A stretch of 46,475 nt of DNA from Candidatus Cloacimonadota bacterium (GTDB taxonomy: Bacteria; Cloacimonadota; Cloacimonadia; JGIOTU-2): positions 1 through 46,475 of the forward strand of contig JAUWPE010000004.1 of NCBI GenBank assembly GCA_030611765.1, read 5' to 3'. A program made the position numbers and the translations under genes. The notes under the pieces were generated by a model. That model worked only from the letters and a program-made list of their open reading frames with translations. It searched no databases and had not been told where the DNA came from. The first letter of the stretch is position 1; every line of letters starts with the position of its first letter. Of the stretch, positions 26,660-37,162 are shown one piece after another.

Positions 26660-27938
26660 GGCTGAATTCTTCTACGATCAATCCTTCATTATCAGTTTTT
26701 AATTCCCTTGAAACAACCGTTTTCAACATTCCATTTTCAGCAGTGTTATTATCATCTTTGAGAAAAATTCTTACATAATGGTCGGAAACTGAAGTCCAAT
26801 ATTCTTTTTCTTTTGTTTCCAAAACTGCTTTCAATGGAACCTTCTTTTCAATCAAATATTTTGAATATTCATTTTTTTTAGTGTGCCCTAATTTTAGCAA
26901 GCTTTGCATTCTTTTTTTGCTGACTGTTCCGTTCAAATCCCATTTCATTTCTGATGCTTTTGTGAACTTTCTGGGTGAATATCTGAACACATGCAGATAG
27001 CTAATAGGAAGATCTTCAATAAAATCATATGTTTTACGGAACTCCTCATCAGTTTCACCCGGAAATCCGACTATCACATCACATCCGATCGCAGCATCAG
27101 GGAGCGCTGTTTTGATGTTTTCAATGATCTTCATGAAATCCGTTGTGGAATATGTCCTGTTCATTTTTGCAAGTACAATATCAGAACCGCTTTGAAGTGG
27201 AATATGAAAATGGGGACATATTTTTTCTTGAGATGCGAGGAACGGGATCAAATCATCATCAAAAAACATCGGCTCAATTGAACTCAGGCGGATCTGCTGA
27301 ATATCAGTTCTCACGATTTCCTTTAGCAAATACAATAAATTGTAATTTTCAAGATCAAAACCATAAAGCCCAAGATTGATGCCTGTTAAAATTATTTCCT
27401 TAACCCCTTTAGCTGCAAGGGTATTTACCTGCTCGATAACAGATCGAATCGGACGGCTTATTGGTTTTCCCCGAACATAAGGAAGAATGCAATAAGCACA
27501 GAAAAAATTACAGCCATCCTGAACCTTCACAGGAACTCTTGTATGCAAGTAATATGAATCTGTAGAAAGTTCTAAAAAAATTTGCGGGTTATCTTCCACT
27601 AATTCTTCAATATGACAAAAAATTTCATGCTTTTGATCATTTGGAAAAAGGGATAATTGTTTGCGATTTTTTTCAAAGAAAGAACTTCCCTTATTTACAT
27701 AACAACCGGCTACCACGACCTTTCCGCCAGGAGAAATACTTTTTAAAGCCCTTCGAATTGCATATCGGGATTTATATTCAGCTCTGTTTGTCACACAGCA
27801 GGTGTTTATGATGACAATATCAGGTTTATCATTTAGATTGCAAAGAACATACCCATGTTTCACAAATTGATTGAGTATTGCTTCGGACTCAAATTGGTTC
27901 GTTTTGCATCCGAGAGTAGTTATGGAAATCTTTTTCAC
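26652..27938 (-). CDS. mtaB: tRNA (N(6)-L-threonylcarbamoyladenosine(37)-C(2))-methylthiotransferase
   Basis: MKKISITTLGCKTNQFESEAI...NTCCVTNRAEYKSRYAIRRA...VKVQDGCNFFCAYCILPYVRGKPISRP (radical SAM CxxxCxxC)...HFHIPLQSGSDIVLAKMNRTYS. Confidence 0.93.
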   Translation of the reverse strand: MKKISITTLGCKTNQFESEAILNQFVKHGYVLCNLNDKPDIVIINTCCVTNRAEYKSRYAIRRALKSISPGGKVVVAGCYVNKGSSFFEKNRKQLSLFPNDQKHEIFCHIEELVEDNPQIFLELSTDSYYLHTRVPVKVQDGCNFFCAYCILPYVRGKPISRPIRSVIEQVNTLAAKGVKEIILTGINLGLYGFDLENYNLLYLLKEIVRTDIQQIRLSSIEPMFFDDDLIPFLASQEKICPHFHIPLQSGSDIVLAKMNRTYSTTDFMKIIENIKTALPDAAIGCDVIVGFPGETDEEFRKTYDFIEDLPISYLHVFRYSPRKFTKASEMKWDLNGTVSKKRMQSLLKLGHTKKNEYSKYLIEKKVPLKAVLETKEKEYWTSVSDHYVRIFLKDDNNTAENGMLKTVVSRELKTDNEGLIVEEFSHD

Positions 27939-27951
27939 TCAGATTTTGTAC

Positions 27952-28551
27952 TTATTTATGTAATTTCAGGTATTCGTGAGCTAATTTTTCAATCACTTCG
28001 GGGTAAAGCTGATGCTCGATCTTGAGCACTTCTCCTGCAATCTCTTCAGCAGATGTGCAATGACCAATTGGAATCTTCTGCTGTGCAATGACCTCCCCTT
28101 CATCATAACGCTCGTTAACATAATGAACTGATGCGCCGGAAAATTTCTCTTTCATTTTAAAGACTTTTTCATGCACTCTCATGCCGAACATACTTTTACC
28201 CCCAAATTTTGGAAGCAGGGCTGGATGGATGTTGATGATATCTCCCGAATATTTCTGCAGGAAATCTTCGGACAGTTTTCTCATAAATCCGGCAAGAACA
28301 ACAAGATGCACATTATTCTTGTTGAGAAGAGCGAGGAGTTCTTGCTCAAAGGTATTTTTATCATCGAGAAGTATGTATCGAACTCCGAATTTCTCCGCTC
28401 GTTGTGTGATAGGAGCATCTGCACGAGTTATGATAAGGAATTTTGTTTCGATCGGCACATTACGTTCTTGCAGATGTGTCATGATCGCTTCGAAGTTCGA
28501 ACCCCTGCTTTTACCCGAGGTGAGAAATGCAATATTGAAGGATCTCTGCAT
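27952..28551 (-). CDS. purN: Phosphoribosylglycinamide formyltransferase
   Basis: IAFLTSGKSRGSNFEAIM...VVLAGFMRKLSEDFLQKYSGDIINIHPALLPKFGG...GASVHYVNERYDEGEVIAQQKIPI. Confidence 0.93.
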   Translation of the reverse strand: MQRSFNIAFLTSGKSRGSNFEAIMTHLQERNVPIETKFLIITRADAPITQRAEKFGVRYILLDDKNTFEQELLALLNKNNVHLVVLAGFMRKLSEDFLQKYSGDIINIHPALLPKFGGKSMFGMRVHEKVFKMKEKFSGASVHYVNERYDEGEVIAQQKIPIGHCTSAEEIAGEVLKIEHQLYPEVIEKLAHEYLKLHK

Positions 28552-28887
28552 AATTATCCTAAGTCAGATAAACCGGAAAAAATACAACCACGAATTAACA
28601 CGAAAACACACAAATGAAAAAGATAAGCAGAAAAATTATCTATATGAATCCTCTCTAATAAAGAGGTTACAGGGACTGATTGAAATATTTTACCAAAAAA
28701 CATAGAACTAACTTACTAATTTTTTTCTTTGACGAGTAAAGAAAAATGGCAATCATAGATTGGGATAATGTTCATATATCTATTGTTATCAACAAAATAT
28801 TCTTCATTGTTTCTTTGCATTTCTGTCTTTGTGTCTTTGCGAGAAATTTTTCACGACAACTTGATGGTAGGTTTCATTTTTAAGTGC

Positions 28888-29976
28888 CTAAATAGATTTT
28901 TTTAGCATATCGATGAAATTTATCTCGCTTGGATTTACACGATTCAGAATTGCCAGATAATAGCTTATCATATCGCATAAAAGAATCGTTGAGAAGATTT
29001 TTCCCATAAGGGTTTTTCCGTCTGTGAAGATCTCAAGATATTCTATCTCTTCGTACGATGGATTTGCATCTTTTTTCTCTTCTTCAGATAGTCGAATAAT
29101 ATCTTTAAAAATCTGTACGCGTTTGAGATATTTCTTTCTCTCTTCAAAATCACTGATAAAGATTGGAATGAGCGAATGGATGTAACCGGTTTCCCAGCCC
29201 TCGATCTCATTGTGGTTCATTTCCGAGAAGGTGTTGCAGAATGCATGAGTTTTTGCATTCTCATTGATCTGGCATTTGAACCTATAGGCAAGGGGAAATA
29301 ATTTTGGATTGCTGCTGTAAATAACTGGGATTTTTTTATAGATCTTCTGTGCCAATCCTTTTGCAAGATTTTTGGATTCTTCCACATCACAGTTGATAAA
29401 CTTAAGCTTATTATTCAAGTTCAGGAGAGTGAGTTTTGCATTTATGTTCTGGTTCTCGATAAGCTCTAATTCTTCGAATATTTTGACAATCGAGAAAAAC
29501 AAATGCCCTATCGCAGCGCGCGGTTGGAATCCCGGTGGTATCATTTTGATGAGGTATCCTTCCTCTGCGCCATAGTGTTTCAATATTCCACCAGATGTGA
29601 CCATTGCTATCTGGGCACCTGCTTCTTTCAGTATTTCAAAGCAGGATACAGTTTCAGTAGTATTTCCTGAATAACTGCATACAATACCAAGGGTTGTTTC
29701 ATCAAGAAACGGAGGAATATTATAGTCCTTAAATACATGTATATTTAGGGTATTTCCGAATAGAGTTTTTGCAATATCTCCCGCGATGGCAGAGCCCCCC
29801 ATTCCGCAGATATACACCTTAGAAATATTCTTATAGAATCGTGCAATATCGCTTTTTTCCTGATTAAAATAGCTTTCTTCAATCTGCTGTGGAAGAGATA
29901 TGATCTGTTTATACATATGCTCAGTATCAAATCGATTGAAATTTCCAGTATAATCTAAACTAATTAATGAAGACAT
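28888..29976 (-). CDS. Bifunctional phosphoglucose/phosphomannose isomerase (SIS family)
   Basis: YICGMGGSAIAGDIAKTLF...GIVCSYSGNTTETVSCFEIL...PPGFQPRAAIGHLFFSIVKIFEELELI...NEMNHNEIEGWETG-like; typical family pattern. Confidence 0.88.
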   Translation of the reverse strand: MSSLISLDYTGNFNRFDTEHMYKQIISLPQQIEESYFNQEKSDIARFYKNISKVYICGMGGSAIAGDIAKTLFGNTLNIHVFKDYNIPPFLDETTLGIVCSYSGNTTETVSCFEILKEAGAQIAMVTSGGILKHYGAEEGYLIKMIPPGFQPRAAIGHLFFSIVKIFEELELIENQNINAKLTLLNLNNKLKFINCDVEESKNLAKGLAQKIYKKIPVIYSSNPKLFPLAYRFKCQINENAKTHAFCNTFSEMNHNEIEGWETGYIHSLIPIFISDFEERKKYLKRVQIFKDIIRLSEEEKKDANPSYEEIEYLEIFTDGKTLMGKIFSTILLCDMISYYLAILNRVNPSEINFIDMLKKSI

Positions 29977-30121
29977 TACTCTCCTTTCTTCATAAAAGTA
30001 TGAAATTTTTTATTTTTTAATTAACTGAAGTTTCGCTTGAGTGTAAATTACTTAATAAAATCATATTTAACCTTTTATAATATATTCTTCTAAAGACTTA
30101 GTAAGATTTACAATAATTTCT

Positions 30122-30137
30122 TCCCGACAAGTCGGGA
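30122..30137. repeat. Short palindrome TCCCGAC-aa-GTCGGGA
   Basis: Perfect inverted repeat; member of the TCCCGA/TCGGGA family (also 3308, 30589, 37067, 37139). Confidence 0.7.
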
Positions 30138-30196
30138 CTAATAACAAATAAAATGTCAAAGTATTTTTTTCTTCATCTTCTTTATTTTTTCGATTG

Positions 30197-30264
30197 CCCC
30201 ACTTTGCCGTCTCATTCCCAATCCCCACTTTGCAGTCTCATTCCCAATCCCCAGATTGGGAATG
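30197..30264. repeat. REP-like mini-array: 2 x CCCCACTTTGCnGTCTCATTCCCAAT (26 nt) capped by palindrome CATTCCCAATCCCCAGATTGGGAATG
   Basis: Units 30197-30222 and 30223-30248; palindrome 30239-30264. Confidence 0.85.
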
Positions 30265-30393
30265 TCATCATCTTTTGATAAATCTCTAATACATTAATTT
30301 TGAGAAAGTTAGAATGTAGTTTCATAGGAGAATAGTGCTGATCAGCTATCTTCATAAATCTAAAATCGCTAATCATCATTCATCAATTGTTGC

Positions 30394-30492
30394 GTTCCCA
30401 AACAGGGGTTTAGGAACGAGAAGACTGAAAGGTTTAGGAACGAGAAGACTGAAAGTTTTTGGAACGAGAAGACTGAAAGGTTTGGGAATGCA
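30394..30492. repeat. REP-like mini-array: palindrome GTTCCCAAACAGGGGTTTAGGAAC followed by 3 x 24-nt AAGACTGAAAGGTTTnGGAACGAG units
   Basis: Palindrome 30394-30417; units 30421-30444, 30445-30468, 30469-30492. Confidence 0.88.
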
Positions 30493-30588
30493 TATTATCA
30501 TTTTTAACGAAATCACCAATCTCTTCATTTTATTTTTTTCGCTTGCACCGTTGAATCTCTTTTAATTTATCATTTGAAATTTCATTAG

Positions 30589-30604
30589 TCCCGATATATC
30601 GGGA
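30589..30604. repeat. 16-bp perfect palindrome TCCCGATATATCGGGA
   Basis: Direct reading. Confidence 0.75.
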
Positions 30605-30689
30605 GTAATTAGAAATTCAAATATTACAGGACGTAAATGGTTTAAAATAATCATATAATATTTTATGCGAAACATGAGTTCATGAATTA

Positions 30690-31691
30690 TTAGAACTCAT
30701 CCTCGCTTCTTGGCGAACGGGTCATAAGTGTGATAACTCCTTCTTGCGGTGAAAAGCCTTCGAATAAAATTTGATATATATGGTCAGTGATCGGCATGTC
30801 CACGTTCATTTTATGTGATAATTGATATGCCGATCTTGTAGTATTCACACCTTCAGCTATCATTTTCATAGAAGAGAGAATTTCTTCTAATGAAAGTCCT
30901 TTGGCAAGCTGATTTCCCACGTAACGGTTTCTGCTATGCAAACTGTCACAGGTGACAATTAGGTCTCCAATGCCGGAAATGCCTGAAAAGGTATGAGGAT
31001 TAGCTCCGCAGGCAACGCCAAGACGGGTAATTTCCCTTAAACCCCTTGTGATGAGTGCAGCTTTTGCATTATCTCCCATACCCATTCCATCAGAAATGCC
31101 TGCACCGATTGCAATAACATTTTTCAACGAACCACCAAGCTCAACTCCGATAATATCTGTACTCGTGTAAACGCGGAAATAATTTGTCATGAATAGGTGT
31201 TGAATCATATTTGCATAATCTTCATTGGTAGAAGCTGCGACAATTGTTGAAGGCATCTTTTTACTCACTTCTTCAGAATGAGTTGGTCCGGATAAAATGA
31301 CAATTTTCTCAAACGGAATACCTGCTTCATCATGAATAACTTCGGACATCCGCAGCATAGTTTCATTTTCAATACCCTTTGCGACATTCACAATTTTTTT
31401 ATCATGAAGTTCATCTTTGACCTGACCGACAATGTGCCTTACCACATGAGAGGGGACTGCAAGCACGATTATATCTGACTGCTCAGATGCATAAGAAAGA
31501 TCGTTTGTAACTTTGAGATTGTTCGGGAATTTGCACCCTTGCAGGAAAAAAAGGTTTTCTCTTTTTTTCTGCATCTCTTCGGCACGTTCTTTTATCCATT
31601 CCCATCCAATAACAGGATAACCTTTCTCTGCTAAAAGAATTGCAAGGGTTGTACCCCAACTCCCCATCCCAATGACCGAAATATTTTCCAT
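30690..31691 (-). CDS. gpsA: NAD(P)H-dependent glycerol-3-phosphate dehydrogenase
   Basis: ISVIGMGSWGTTLAILLAEKGYPVIGWE...VPSHVVRHIV...KGIENETMLRMSEVI...LSGPTHSEEV...NVIAIGAGISDGMGMGDNAKAALITRGLREI...GISGIGDLIVTCDSLHSRNRYVG. Confidence 0.96.
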   Translation of the reverse strand: MENISVIGMGSWGTTLAILLAEKGYPVIGWEWIKERAEEMQKKRENLFFLQGCKFPNNLKVTNDLSYASEQSDIIVLAVPSHVVRHIVGQVKDELHDKKIVNVAKGIENETMLRMSEVIHDEAGIPFEKIVILSGPTHSEEVSKKMPSTIVAASTNEDYANMIQHLFMTNYFRVYTSTDIIGVELGGSLKNVIAIGAGISDGMGMGDNAKAALITRGLREITRLGVACGANPHTFSGISGIGDLIVTCDSLHSRNRYVGNQLAKGLSLEEILSSMKMIAEGVNTTRSAYQLSHKMNVDMPITDHIYQILFEGFSPQEGVITLMTRSPRSEDEF

Positions 31692-31758
31692 AATAAACCT
31701 TAAAAAATTAATAACACTATTACTTTTATCATCAAAATTATTACAAGTTTTTTAGAAA

Positions 31759-31785
31759 TTGGCACTCTGTTAATTTAAGTGCCAA
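31759..31785 (+). promoter_or_regulatory. CIRCE-type operator (HrcA site) upstream of clpB
   Basis: TTGGCACTC-N9-AAGTGCCAA versus consensus TTAGCACTC-N9-GAGTGCTAA. Confidence 0.85.
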
Positions 31786-31791
31786 AATTAT

Positions 31792-31819
31792 TTGACATTG
31801 TGTTGAGCACATCTATATT
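31792..31819 (+). promoter_or_regulatory. Putative sigma70-like promoter of clpB
   Basis: TTGACA (31792-31797), 16-nt spacer, TATATT (31814-31819), directly downstream of CIRCE. Confidence 0.6.
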
Positions 31820-31850
31820 TTTTATTAAAATTGGAAAATTGAATAATAAT

Positions 31851-34451
31851 ATGAATTTTAATAAATTTACTTTAAAAACACAAGAAGCAATTCAATCAGC
31901 ACTACAGCTCGCAGAGCAGTTTGGTCATCAAGAGATCACACCAGCTCATGTGATGGCTGTGCTGATGAAGCAGCCCGAAGGAATTATTCCTTCGATATTA
32001 AATAAATTAGAGGTCAATAAAGGCCAGTTCTACAATGCAATTGAAAAAATATTGCAGAACAAACCATCAGTTTCCGGCAGTACTCAGCAACCATATTTCT
32101 CAGCAGAACTGAATAAAATATTTACCACTGCTCAAAAGGAAGCTGACAGATTGAATGACGATTACCTCAGCACAGAGCATATATTTCTCGCAATGTTGAG
32201 AGATAAAAATGAGTTGAGCGACCTGTTCAAACAATTCGGCATCACAGAAAAAGATGTTATGCAGATCCTCAAAGATATTCGTGGAAATCAGCGAATTACA
32301 GACCAGAATCCTGAAGCAAAATACCAGGCATTGGAGAAATATTCCCGAAATATTACAGACCTGGCACGCAAGGGTAAGCTCGATCCTGTTATCGGTCGTG
32401 ATGACGAGATAAGATCAGTTATGCAAATACTTTCCAGACGAAGAAAGAATAATCCGGTGCTTATCGGCGAAGCTGGTGTGGGGAAAACTGCTATTGTGGA
32501 AGGTCTTGCAAGACGTGTAGTTGAAAATGATGTCCCGGAAAATCTGAAAGGAAAAGATGTTGTTGAACTTGATATGGGCGCTTTGATTGCAGGAGCTAAA
32601 TTTCGTGGTGAGTTTGAAGATAGATTGAAAGCTGTTCTCAAAGAAGTCGAATCAGCTCAGGGTCAGGTCATACTTTTTATTGATGAGCTTCATACAGTGG
32701 TCGGAGCAGGAGCAGCAGAGGGTGCGATCGATGCATCAAATATGCTCAAACCGGCTCTCGCTCGTGGAGAACTTCATTGTATCGGTGCAACGACTATTAA
32801 TGAATACAGAAAATATATCGAAAAGGATGCTGCACTGGAGCGCCGTTTCCAGCCGATCATGGTGTATGAACCGGATACAAATGATACGATATCCATCCTT
32901 CGAGGTATCAAAGAAAAGTATGAGATCCATCACGGTGTGAGGATAAAAAATTCTGCTATCATCGCTGCTGCAACGCTTTCTGAAAGATATATCACAAATA
33001 GATTTCTGCCTGATAAGGCAATAGACCTTATTGATGAAGCATGCGCACATATACGCATGCAAATTGACAGTCTTCCCACTGAACTTGATGAGATCGAGCG
33101 AAAGATCCGCCAGCTTGAAATAGAAAAACATTCTCTCAGAAAAGAAAAGGATGAAAAGTCAGTCGCTCGAAAAGAAGAGATTGAAACCAGATTGAAAGAG
33201 CTGCAGGAAAAAGCAAATCATATCCGCACACACTGGACTCGTGAAAAGGAACTCATAAGTGCGATTAGCGAGATCAAAGAGAGAATTGACCAGACAAAGA
33301 CCGAGATGGAAAGAGCAGAGAGAAATGCGGATCTGACAAAAGCATCAGAATTGAAATATGGAACACTTAGCAAACTCAATGAAGAGCTTCAAAAGAAAAA
33401 TGGGGAATTAGAAGACCTTCAGAAAGATCAGAAAATCCTCAAAGAAGAGATCGATGAAAATGACATTGCAGAGATAGTATCCAAATGGACGCATATCCCG
33501 ATTTCTAAAATGCTGGAAAGCGAAGCTGCACGTCTTGTTGATATGGAAAAAGATCTTCACAATCGCGTTGTTGGGCAGGATGAAGCCATTGTAGCAATCT
33601 CAAATGCGATTCGACGAAACCGCGCAGGCATCAGTCCGGAAGGTCGTCCTATTGGAACCTTTATGTTTCTCGGACCTACAGGTGTGGGTAAAACAGAGCT
33701 TGCGAAAACCCTTTCAAAAATTTTATTCGATACGGAAAAAGCAATGATACGGCTCGACATGTCAGAATATATGGAAAGACATACTGTTTCCAAGCTTGTG
33801 GGTGCTCCTCCCGGATATGTGGGCTACGAAGAAGGCGGACAGCTTACTGAAGCAGTTCGAAGACGCCCGTACTGTGTCATTCTTTTTGATGAGATCGAAA
33901 AAGCGCATCCTGATGTATTCAATATTTTATTGCAGATCATGGAAGATGGACGGCTCACTGATGGTCAGGGACGCACAGTTGATTTCACAAATACTGTGAT
34001 AATAATGACATCCAATATTGCATCACAAGAGATCTTTGCTTCTGATTCGAAAGGTGAAATTTCTCAAGCTGTTATAATGAAAGCACTGCAATCCCACTTC
34101 AGACCGGAATTCCTCAACCGATTGGATGAGATAATCATTTTCCACAAACTTTCTCATGAAGACATGAAAGAGATAATGGATATACAGCTTGATGACCTGA
34201 AGAAAAGAATGGCTTCAAGGGGATTTGAAATAGACTTTTCTGCAAAAGCAAAAGAATTAATTCTTCAACATGGTTACGATCCTCAATATGGTGCGCGACC
34301 TCTCAAACGAGTTATTCAAAAAGAAATTGAAAATAAAGTTGCCTTAGAGCTCCTAAAAGATTATAATATTGAAGAGGGTACAACCTCCGAAAAGCATAAA
34401 AAGCTTTTTATTGACATGAAAGATAGTGAAATTGCCATAAAGCGAAAATAA
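31851..34451 (+). CDS. clpB: ATP-dependent chaperone ClpB
   Basis: [38 protein letters not shown]...[19 protein letters not shown]...[22 protein letters not shown]...[19 protein letters not shown]; coiled-coil middle domain. Start at 31851 preferred over 31779. Confidence 0.97.
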   Translation: MNFNKFTLKTQEAIQSALQLAEQFGHQEITPAHVMAVLMKQPEGIIPSILNKLEVNKGQFYNAIEKILQNKPSVSGSTQQPYFSAELNKIFTTAQKEADRLNDDYLSTEHIFLAMLRDKNELSDLFKQFGITEKDVMQILKDIRGNQRITDQNPEAKYQALEKYSRNITDLARKGKLDPVIGRDDEIRSVMQILSRRRKNNPVLIGEAGVGKTAIVEGLARRVVENDVPENLKGKDVVELDMGALIAGAKFRGEFEDRLKAVLKEVESAQGQVILFIDELHTVVGAGAAEGAIDASNMLKPALARGELHCIGATTINEYRKYIEKDAALERRFQPIMVYEPDTNDTISILRGIKEKYEIHHGVRIKNSAIIAAATLSERYITNRFLPDKAIDLIDEACAHIRMQIDSLPTELDEIERKIRQLEIEKHSLRKEKDEKSVARKEEIETRLKELQEKANHIRTHWTREKELISAISEIKERIDQTKTEMERAERNADLTKASELKYGTLSKLNEELQKKNGELEDLQKDQKILKEEIDENDIAEIVSKWTHIPISKMLESEAARLVDMEKDLHNRVVGQDEAIVAISNAIRRNRAGISPEGRPIGTFMFLGPTGVGKTELAKTLSKILFDTEKAMIRLDMSEYMERHTVSKLVGAPPGYVGYEEGGQLTEAVRRRPYCVILFDEIEKAHPDVFNILLQIMEDGRLTDGQGRTVDFTNTVIIMTSNIASQEIFASDSKGEISQAVIMKALQSHFRPEFLNRLDEIIIFHKLSHEDMKEIMDIQLDDLKKRMASRGFEIDFSAKAKELILQHGYDPQYGARPLKRVIQKEIENKVALELLKDYNIEEGTTSEKHKKLFIDMKDSEIAIKRK

Positions 34452-34465
34452 AATAAAAATAATGA

Positions 34466-36127
<1,662 letters not shown>

Positions 36128-36197
36128 GAAGCTAAGAAGGCAAAAGTCAAAAGGCAAAAGTCAAAAGTAAGAAGTAAAAAGTATAAAGTGAAAAATT

Positions 36198-36241
36198 AAA
36201 GCGGTGTCCATGCTCGAAAGCTTGTGGACACCGCTTTTTAT
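36198..36241 (+). terminator. Intrinsic terminator after groEL
   Basis: AAAGCGGTGTCCA-tgctcgaaagcttg-TGGACACCGCTTTTT, 13-bp perfect stem plus T-tract. Confidence 0.9.
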
Positions 36242-36348
36242 TATCTTTTGCTCTAATCTACTTTGTGCTTGGCCAAAAGAGATTGTAAATTTATAAATTG
36301 ACAAATAATTTAAAATATTAAAATTTAATGATTTAGAGGAAAAAAATC

Positions 36349-36576
36349 ATGAAAGCAACAGTTACGAATAAAGGTGTGGTCATTCCAAAAAATCTATTAG
36401 AAGGAATTAAGGAAGTTGAAATCCAAAGGGAAAAAGACAGAATTATAATTATTCCAATATCAAAAGATAATCTTATTTTACAATTAGGAAAAGATATTAT
36501 TAAAAAAATTGCAGGTATAGTTGAACATGGTCATCTGGCTGAAGATATTGAAGAGGAATTGTATGGAAAAGTATAA
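36349..36576 (+). CDS. AbrB/VapB-like antitoxin
   Basis: MKATVTNKGVVIPKNLLEGIKEVEIQREKDRIIIIPI; overlaps the downstream PIN-domain gene by 14 nt. Confidence 0.75.
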   Translation: MKATVTNKGVVIPKNLLEGIKEVEIQREKDRIIIIPISKDNLILQLGKDIIKKIAGIVEHGHLAEDIEEELYGKV

Positions 36577-37015
36577 TCATTTTCTATTTGTTGACACATG
36601 GGGTTGGTTAACTTTATTTGATAAAAAAGAAAAGTATCATAATCAAGTAAGAAAGACTATTGAGAATTTAGCCGACAAAGGCTATCAGCTGGTAACAACT
36701 GATTTTGTCCTTGATGAAACAAATACAATTCTTTTTCGGAGATTGCAATTTGATTTAGCACAAAAAGCCTTTAAGGAAATGTACAAATTAGTAGAAAAAG
36801 GATATATCAAAGTTATATGGATAGACAAAAATATTTTTAATAGAACAATCAAAATACGATATAAATACAAGGATAAACCAGAGATTTCTTTTACAGATTT
36901 AACATCATTTATTGTTATGGAATTGTTGGATATTCAAAATGTAATAACTCAAGATAAACATTTTTTAATAGTTGGTATGGGATTTCAAACTTTACCAAAA
37001 ATAAATAATAAATAA
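36563..37015 (+). CDS. PIN-domain (VapC-like) toxin
   Basis: MEKYNHFLFVDTWGWLTLFDKKEKYHNQ...TDFVLDETNTILFRRL...ISFTDLTSFIVMELLDIQNVITQDKHF: PIN acidic residues preserved. Start at 36563 preferred over 36521. Confidence 0.85.
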   Translation: MEKYNHFLFVDTWGWLTLFDKKEKYHNQVRKTIENLADKGYQLVTTDFVLDETNTILFRRLQFDLAQKAFKEMYKLVEKGYIKVIWIDKNIFNRTIKIRYKYKDKPEISFTDLTSFIVMELLDIQNVITQDKHFLIVGMGFQTLPKINNK

Positions 37016-37048
37016 GATGATTATAAATAGCGAAAAACGAGGTGAAAG

Positions 37049-37162
37049 ATGTTGAGCAAAGCGAAATCCCGATTATTATCGGGGAAACAAAAAGAAGAAG
37101 TAAAAAAGAAAGGAGACAAAATGTTGAATGAAATGAAATCCCGAATACTTTCGGGGAAACAA
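37049..37162 (+). repeat. 72-bp tandem duplication carrying the start codon and a CCCGA..TCGGG palindrome
   Basis: ATGTTGAGCAAAGCGAAATCCCGATTATTATCGGGGAAACAAAAA (37049) and ATGTTGAATGAAATGAAATCCCGAATACTTTCGGGGAAACAAAAA (37121), offset 72. Confidence 0.85.

Noticed and set aside
36136-36196. A-rich degenerate repeats (AAAAGTCAAAAGGCAAAAGTCAAAAGTAAGAAGTAAAAAG)
   Set aside because: Low-complexity short-word slippage downstream of groEL, common between genes; no further structure visible.
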